47,046 bases of DNA from positions 1 to 47,046 of the forward strand of contig NZ_QJJR01000013.1 in the NCBI RefSeq assembly GCF_003201605.1. Direction: 5' to 3'. Origin of the DNA: Streptohalobacillus salinus. GTDB taxonomy: Bacteria > Bacillota > Bacilli > Bacillales > Amphibacillaceae. A model generated the notes under the pieces. The model was not told the origin of the DNA. It ran no database searches and saw only the letters and a program-made list of their open reading frames with translations. This document shows positions 42,039 to 47,046 of the stretch, one piece after another. Made by a program: the position numbers and the translations under genes. Position 1 is the first letter of the stretch. Every line of letters begins with the position of its first letter.

Positions 42039-43979
42039 TTAGTTTAAAACAAAGGCTTTTTCATAACCTTCGCGCACAGCGTCAGCAATACGTCCACCTT
42101 TATTTGCATCCCCAATAACAGCAACATGCGGGCAGATTTCTTTCAGTTGATCAACAAATCCGACGCGAGGTTTTACACCGACGGATAAAACGACATGATC
42201 AGCAATGATTTCATTTGTCGTGCCCGATTTTAAGTTTGTCACCGTCACATTATCGTCGTGAATCGTGTTGACACTATGTTCTGTCATGATCTCGACTTGA
42301 TATTTATTTAGTTTCTGAAGCATATCAAAGCGAATCGACGGGTAAATGCCATTACCGACTGTTTTTTGCATTTCAACAATCGTGACACGGTTCCCGTCGG
42401 CGGCTAACATTTCAGCTGTTTCACAGCCAGTCATACCGGATCCGATCACGACAACTTCTTTATCAGTTAAAGTAACCTTTTCGTCGAGAATATCACTGGC
42501 AACACTAATGCGTGACTGGTCAACACCTTTAATTGGTGGAACAATATGTTCAGCACCAGCGGCCCAAAAAACGGCATGGGGATTAAGGGCACGAATATCA
42601 GCGAGTGTTGGTGACGTGTTCAGTCGAATGTCAATATTTAAGCGTTTAAGTTCATGGACTTGATAGTCAACAAACCACGTCATTTTTTCTTTGCCTGGAG
42701 GTTTACCAGCGAGTCTTAATGCGCCTCCAAGTTCACTTTCTTTTTCAAATAAGATAGGCTGGTAGTTGCGAAGTGCAAGCGTTCTTGCTGCTTCCATTCC
42801 CCCAGGTCCACCACCGATGATGACAACGACCTTGTTGTCGCCATCGGTTTCTAAATGACTAAACTCTTCTTCTCGTCCAACTTTGGGATTGACCGCACAT
42901 TTGACGGCCCGACCCGCACTGACTTCTGCAATACAATGTAAACATGAAATACAAGGTCTAATGCTTTCATCTTGACCAAGTAGCGCTTTGTTTGCCCAAT
43001 CGGGATCAGCGAGATGAGCTCTGCCTAAACCGATAAAATCAGAAACGTGATCGGTTAATAATTCTTCAGCAAAGTCAGGTTTACGGACAACATTGACGGC
43101 AATAACCGGAAGTTTTACCGCCGCTTTAATGGTCTTGGCTAAATGTTTTTTCCAACCTTGAGCAAACGATGTCGGTTCAACGATGGTTGCGCCAGACTCA
43201 TAGATACCACTACTAATGTTTAAGGCGTCAATCCCAATGCTTTCAAGGTAGCGCGCTATTTTCACCGTATCGTCAAGTTTAAGTCCTCCCTCAACAAACT
43301 CATCAGCACTTAAGCGGACGCTAATTGGAAAATCAGCCCCGCAGATGTGTCTAATCCCGAGAATGATCTCAGTGATGAAACGCATCCTGTTCTCAAAATG
43401 GCCACCGTATTTATCAGAACGTTTATTTGTGTAAGGACTTAAAAATTGATTAATTAAGTAACCATGCGCCCCGTGTAATTCGACACCATCAACCCCAGCA
43501 ATTTGCGCGAGTCGTGCCCCTTTAACAAAAGCTTTGACAAGGCCTTCAGTTTCTTCAGTTGTTAGTGCCCGGGGCTCTTCCTGTGTGCTCTTACACATAA
43601 TTGCACTAGGGGCAACGATTTGTTTCCCTTTAAGTAGATGACCATGTGTTTCTCGACCTGGATGATGAAGTTGAACAAATAGTTTTGTTCCATATTTATG
43701 AACGGTCTTTGTTAAACGCTCCAGTTGTGGGACCTGTTCAGGATCCGTAGCAGTCAATTGCGTGGGTAACCCAGCCCCATACGTTTCATCAATCTTTGTG
43801 ATTTCTGTGATAATTAACCCACAACCACCTCTAGCGCGTTCTTCATAGTAACGAATTAATTCAGCAGATGCTTCACCGGTGGCACTGGCGAGTGATGTTC
43901 CAATCGCTGGCATAACAATCCGGTTTTTAAGTTTGACGGATCCAATCTGACCTTCAGAAAAAAGTAACGGATATTTCAT
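42039..43979 (-). CDS. Old-yellow-enzyme-type FMN/FAD/4Fe-4S oxidoreductase
   Basis: A 646-residue NAD(P)H:flavin oxidoreductase of the 2,4-dienoyl-CoA-reductase/trimethylamine-dehydrogenase group. The N-terminal TIM barrel (about 1-340) has KLKNRIVMPAIG and the active-site stretch ELHGAHGYLINQFLSPYTNKRSD. Iron-sulfur cysteines are in CISCLHCIAEVS...KCAVNP (about 347-368). The C-terminal half has FAD (IIGGGPGGMEAA) and NADH (VIGSGMTGCETAEM) folds. It reduces activated double bonds or related electrophiles; substrate unknown. It is the first gene of the operon and divergent from the PucR-type regulator. Confidence 0.9.
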   Translation of the reverse strand: MKYPLLFSEGQIGSVKLKNRIVMPAIGTSLASATGEASAELIRYYEERARGGCGLIITEITKIDETYGAGLPTQLTATDPEQVPQLERLTKTVHKYGTKLFVQLHHPGRETHGHLLKGKQIVAPSAIMCKSTQEEPRALTTEETEGLVKAFVKGARLAQIAGVDGVELHGAHGYLINQFLSPYTNKRSDKYGGHFENRMRFITEIILGIRHICGADFPISVRLSADEFVEGGLKLDDTVKIARYLESIGIDALNISSGIYESGATIVEPTSFAQGWKKHLAKTIKAAVKLPVIAVNVVRKPDFAEELLTDHVSDFIGLGRAHLADPDWANKALLGQDESIRPCISCLHCIAEVSAGRAVKCAVNPKVGREEEFSHLETDGDNKVVVIIGGGPGGMEAARTLALRNYQPILFEKESELGGALRLAGKPPGKEKMTWFVDYQVHELKRLNIDIRLNTSPTLADIRALNPHAVFWAAGAEHIVPPIKGVDQSRISVASDILDEKVTLTDKEVVVIGSGMTGCETAEMLAADGNRVTIVEMQKTVGNGIYPSIRFDMLQKLNKYQVEIMTEHSVNTIHDDNVTVTNLKSGTTNEIIADHVVLSVGVKPRVGFVDQLKEICPHVAVIGDANKGGRIADAVREGYEKAFVLN

Positions 43980-44199
43980 AATCTTTGTCCTCCTGTCAAT
44001 AATGTGAAATAATGAACATGTCCTATTGCAAAATTATCACAGCCATATCGCGCATACAATATTCATCAGGACTAAATATCATAGGTGAAACTGTTCACAA
44101 GTAACAGTGGTAGAAACGAGTTTCTAAAGAAAAGCTGTTAAACCAGCTGTTCTGAAGTAAAAAGGATGGACGGATTCACCATTAATTAAAGCATGTTTT

Positions 44200-44221
44200 G
44201 GACACATCTTTAAATGTGTCC
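44200..44221. promoter_or_regulatory. DhaS operator D, between the oxidoreductase and pucR-like genes
   Basis: Perfect 8-bp arms GGACACAT (44200-44207) and ATGTGTCC (44214-44221) around CTTTAA. It differs from the Lactococcus DhaS site GGACACAT-N6-ATTTGTCC at one arm base. It is the best of the four sites and could serve either divergent gene. The rest of this 330-bp gap shows no frame. Confidence 0.8.
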
Positions 44222-44309
44222 GTTTACCTGATAAGGGATCTTTAATACGGTTGTAGCAAAGGTAGAGGTGTTCTAATCAAAGCACAAAAAAAGACCTGGA
44301 GTGATCATG

Positions 44310-45869
44310 ATGATAACTGTGCCTCAATTAGTAGAAGAGTTAGCAGCTTTTAATGCCAAGCTGTTGACGCATGATAATAACAAAACATTGACTGGTTTTG
44401 AAAACCTTTCAACTTGTAACCAGTCAAGCGTTAGTGACAAAGTGGTTTATCTAACCGATGTTTTCATGTTAGCCAAACATTTACCAGATTGCTTTGAGGT
44501 AACGTTTCTTGTTATAACAAACGAACCAGTTAACCCAGTTTTAATCAGGCAGGTTGACGATCAAAATTGTGACGTGATTATTTGTGACAGTAGCCACCAA
44601 GGAAATGATGTACATCAACGACTCAACTTAATATTTGATGAAACGTACGCTTATTTGCGTTTACACAAAGCGTTATACGATACAATTGGTCACTCACAGA
44701 CTTTACATGAGATTTTAACCTACGCAGAGAGCATTTTCTTAAATCCTGTACTAATGATTGACAGCAACTTTAAAGTGATTGATTACGCTAAAAACAAAAA
44801 AATGAGTGATCCCATATGGTTAGAAATTTGCCGAAGAGGGTATTGTTCATATGAATTCGTAAAAGAAGTGATCAGCTATCAATCGGTTTTAGAAGCGCCT
44901 GAATCTGAGGTGCCCTTTACAGTTGTTTGTCATAAAAGTCAGACCCGTAAACGTGTAAGTAAAATTATTTTTGAAGGTAAATTATATGGGTTTATGATTG
45001 TTTTAGAAACGGACACTCCAATTCCTAATTATAAAGAAGTATTACTAAGTGACATAAGCAAGGTGGTTTCTAATTATTTACGGGGAAAAGTAACCTTGCA
45101 TCTAGATGTCGAAGAAAAGCTGATCATCGATTTGATTGAGGGACATATCAAGACAAAGGAGGAGTTAGCTGAACGAAAAAAAGCCAGTAAGCATCTTTTC
45201 GGAAAAACCAATCGATTACTGTTGATTAAAAGTAAAGGAAAGTCACGGGCAACAAGAGAAACGATTGAAAGAGCACTGTATCAGATATTCCCCCGCGGAA
45301 GACAAGTCATTTACCAGGAACACTTACTTGTCTTAACAACCAGTTTTGGCGAGGAAATGGAAGAAGCAGTAGCTCGTGAAAGACTCATTGATACGCTAAA
45401 GGAGCATAACCTGATCGCAATTGCTAGCGAAGTATTTGAAGCGCCTTTAGCGCTGAAAGAGCTATATGAGCAACTGCTAGAAAGCTTTGTTATAGCTGAA
45501 AGGTTAAAGAATACGGATCGGTTAATAGGGTTTCAAGCGTTGAAGTTTTATCATTTGATCAATGCTGATTTAGCGGAGAAGACAATGCTTGGCCTATGTC
45601 AGACTGAATTGCTTAAATTGCGTCAACGCGACCAGAACGAACATACAGATTATTATCATTCCTTACATGTTTTTTTGCAGCATAATGGGAGCATTGCCCG
45701 CACTGCTGACGCGCTTTATATTCATCGAAACACGCTGCAAAACCGGATGAAAAAGATACGTCAACTTCTTAATCTTGACCTTGAAGACGGTGAAACTGTT
45801 TTTCAACTGATGTACTCATTCAAAGTCTTGCAATTTGTCAAGGATGCGAATGAAGGTGACTCTTTTTGA
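44310..45869 (+). CDS. PucR/CdaR-type transcriptional regulator
   Basis: A 519-residue protein. Residues about 1-110 resemble a PucR N-terminal domain, about 125-260 a GAF-like sensor (VLMIDSNFKVIDYA) and about 450-515 the PucR-type helix-turn-helix (HNGSIARTADALYIHRNTLQNRMKKIRQL). Such proteins activate small catabolic gene sets in response to a metabolite. It lies between the oxidoreductase operon and the second gldA, so those are likely targets. ATG 44310 has GGAGTGA at 8-nt spacing; ATG 44307 and GTG 44301 are possible but closer. Its own gene may be under DhaS site D, giving a cascade. Confidence 0.8.
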   Translation: MITVPQLVEELAAFNAKLLTHDNNKTLTGFENLSTCNQSSVSDKVVYLTDVFMLAKHLPDCFEVTFLVITNEPVNPVLIRQVDDQNCDVIICDSSHQGNDVHQRLNLIFDETYAYLRLHKALYDTIGHSQTLHEILTYAESIFLNPVLMIDSNFKVIDYAKNKKMSDPIWLEICRRGYCSYEFVKEVISYQSVLEAPESEVPFTVVCHKSQTRKRVSKIIFEGKLYGFMIVLETDTPIPNYKEVLLSDISKVVSNYLRGKVTLHLDVEEKLIIDLIEGHIKTKEELAERKKASKHLFGKTNRLLLIKSKGKSRATRETIERALYQIFPRGRQVIYQEHLLVLTTSFGEEMEEAVARERLIDTLKEHNLIAIASEVFEAPLALKELYEQLLESFVIAERLKNTDRLIGFQALKFYHLINADLAEKTMLGLCQTELLKLRQRDQNEHTDYYHSLHVFLQHNGSIARTADALYIHRNTLQNRMKKIRQLLNLDLEDGETVFQLMYSFKVLQFVKDANEGDSF

Positions 45870-45888
45870 CAGATTTTAAAAATTGTCC
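45867..45888. promoter_or_regulatory. DhaS operator C, upstream of the second gldA
   Basis: GACA (45868-45871), 12 AT-rich bases, TGTC (45884-45887). TGACAGAT-N6-AATTGTCC fits the Lactococcus site. It overlaps the stop codon region of the PucR-type gene. Confidence 0.75.
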
Positions 45889-45895
45889 GTGTTAA

Positions 45896-45918
45896 TTTAA
45901 GCGTTTTCATTGTAAGGT
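45896..45918 (+). promoter_or_regulatory. Promoter region with cre upstream of the second gldA
   Basis: A cre box (reverse strand TGAAAACGCTTAAA, 13 of 14) at 45896-45909, followed by a -10-like TAAGGT. The cre and -10 lie at the same distances from the DhaS operator as in the first gldA promoter, so the two regulatory regions are homologous. Confidence 0.6.
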
Positions 45919-45973
45919 AATAATAGAACAACGATTTTTAATTATTTCTAAACAAAAAAATGGAGGGTTTTAA

Positions 45974-47046
45974 ATGGATAAAATTTTTGTAAGTCCAAGT
46001 CGTTACATTCAAGGGAAAGATTTAATGCATCACGCCGGTCAGTATATCGAACACTTCGGTAAAAAGGTGATTGTCTTAGCCGATGAATTTGTCCAAGACC
46101 TCGCCGCTAACACATTAATTGATCATTTAAAAGATAGCTTTACCATTACGAAAGTCACCTTTAACGGTGAGTGCTCAATGAAAGAAATTGAACGGGTCAG
46201 TGCGATTGCGAAAGAAAACAATGTCGACTTTGTTTTAGGCATGGGTGCAGGTAAAGCGCTGGACACGGCAAAAGCTGTCGCGAACAATTTGAATGTGCCA
46301 GTTGTCGTTTTCCCAACCCTCGCTTCAACGGATGCGCCAACGTCTGGCTTATCGGTTGTGTATACAGAAGAAGGGGCATTTGATCAATACTTATTCTATA
46401 AAAAGAATCCTGATCTCGTTTTAATGGATACTAAAATTATTGCGGGTGCACCAGCGAAGATGTTGGCATCAGGCATCTCAGATGCCTTAGCGACACTCGT
46501 GGAAGCACGCGCGGTTAAACAAAAAAACGGCAACACGATGAGTGGGGGAAAAGCAACGATTGCTGGCTTTGCGATTGCGGAAAAATGTGAAGAAGTCCTG
46601 TTTGATTACGGGATGCTTGCCTATGAAGCCAATAAAGCAAACGTTGTGACACCAGCGCTCGAAGCGATTGTTGAAGCGAATACGTTGCTTTCTGGTCTTG
46701 GCTTTGAAGACTCAGGTCTAGCGGCAGCACATGCGATTCATAACGGCTTTACCGCCGTCGATGGTGACATCCACCATTTATCACATGGAGAGAAAGTGGC
46801 CTACGGAACTTTGACGCAATTGGTCTTAGAAAATAAAACGCTCACAGAAATTGAACGTTACTTGGCGATGTATGTGGCCCTTGATTTACCGGTCACGTTA
46901 GAACAGATGCATTTAGAAGATAAATCCTATGAAGAATTGTTAGCCGTTGGTAAGTCGGCGACAAAAGCGGGCGAAACGATGGAAAACATGCCATTTGACG
47001 TGACAGCTGAGGATGTCGTTGAAGCGATTCGTGCCGTTGATGTATA
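45974..47046 (+). CDS. gldA: Glycerol dehydrogenase, copy 2 (runs off the window)
   Basis: The frame is open from ATG 45974 (behind GGAGGG) to the window's end, 357 complete codons of an expected 369 or so. Residues 1 to about 87 differ from copy 1 at roughly 30% of positions (MDKIFVSPSRYIQGKDLMHHAG versus YVQGKDLMFHAG). From about 46233 onward the DNA differs from copy 1 at only about 13 of 810 positions, all silent, so the catalytic parts are identical in protein. Metal and NAD motifs are as in copy 1. It has its own DhaS site and cre box. The 3' end is outside the window. Confidence 0.93.
   Translation, partial: MDKIFVSPSRYIQGKDLMHHAGQYIEHFGKKVIVLADEFVQDLAANTLIDHLKDSFTITKVTFNGECSMKEIERVSAIAKENNVDFVLGMGAGKALDTAKAVANNLNVPVVVFPTLASTDAPTSGLSVVYTEEGAFDQYLFYKKNPDLVLMDTKIIAGAPAKMLASGISDALATLVEARAVKQKNGNTMSGGKATIAGFAIAEKCEEVLFDYGMLAYEANKANVVTPALEAIVEANTLLSGLGFEDSGLAAAHAIHNGFTAVDGDIHHLSHGEKVAYGTLTQLVLENKTLTEIERYLAMYVALDLPVTLEQMHLEDKSYEELLAVGKSATKAGETMENMPFDVTAEDVVEAIRAVDV

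Noticed and set aside
1-47046. CRISPR array, tRNA, rRNA or prophage genes
   Set aside because: No regularly spaced repeats, cloverleaf sequences, rRNA segments or phage structural genes were seen.

Overview
The window is low-GC Gram-positive (Firmicutes) DNA, most likely from a fermentative, possibly halophilic or alkaliphilic member of the Bacillaceae. The evidence is strong purine-rich ribosome sites, Bacillus-type cre boxes, a ComK-like gene, lactose-family PTS proteins, a GltS-type symporter and DhaS/DhaQ regulators. No rRNA, tRNA, CRISPR array or prophage is visible. The genus cannot be fixed from this sequence.

Layout. 0-5 kb: a decayed IS256-family element, a HIT protein, an AraC regulator cut short by a stop codon, and a VanY-type lipoprotein. 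5-9 kb: a KAP NTPase-methyltransferase fusion, an acetyltransferase and a membrane-anchored protein of unknown function. 8.8-13.9 kb: a complete chitobiose/cellobiose-type system, with a ChbG-like deacetylase and GntR regulator on the minus strand and a GH4 glycosidase plus EIIC, EIIA and EIIB on the plus strand, around palindromic operators. 14-18.3 kb: a small lipoprotein, then a long structured leader preceding a glutathione-synthetase-like ATP-grasp gene overlapping an N-formylglutamate amidohydrolase/QEGLA (DUF1704) fusion. 18.6-26 kb: a chemoreceptor, a helicase-nuclease-LexA-peptidase fusion, an Rgg regulator with a divergent 14-codon pheromone-like ORF, a small unknown protein and a frameshifted comK-like gene. 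26-33 kb: glutamate symporter, alpha-amylase, aldo/keto reductase, MATE pump and Hsp20.

33 kb to the end is a glycerol/dihydroxyacetone (Dha) island: a monoacylglycerol-lipase-like hydrolase, dhaQ, dhaS, two glycerol dehydrogenase genes, a membrane alpha/beta hydrolase, a one-chain Dha kinase, a short-chain dehydrogenase, an old-yellow-enzyme-type oxidoreductase and a PucR-type regulator. Four intergenic sites share the pattern GACA-N12-TGTC and match the known Lactococcus DhaS operator, which ties the island into one predicted regulon. The inferred flow is acylglycerol to glycerol to Dha to Dha phosphate. The two glycerol dehydrogenase genes have diverged 5' ends but share about 810 bp differing at only about 13 positions, all silent, which suggests recent gene conversion.

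The strongest candidates for undescribed biology are the helicase-nuclease-LexA fusion (20732-23170), the Rgg/leaderless peptide pair (23358-24389), the ATP-grasp/FGase-QEGLA operon with its leader RNA (14971-18334), the KAP-methyltransferase fusion (5289-7349) and the rewired DhaS/DhaQ regulon. All calls were made by reading the sequence; no database search or folding program was run.
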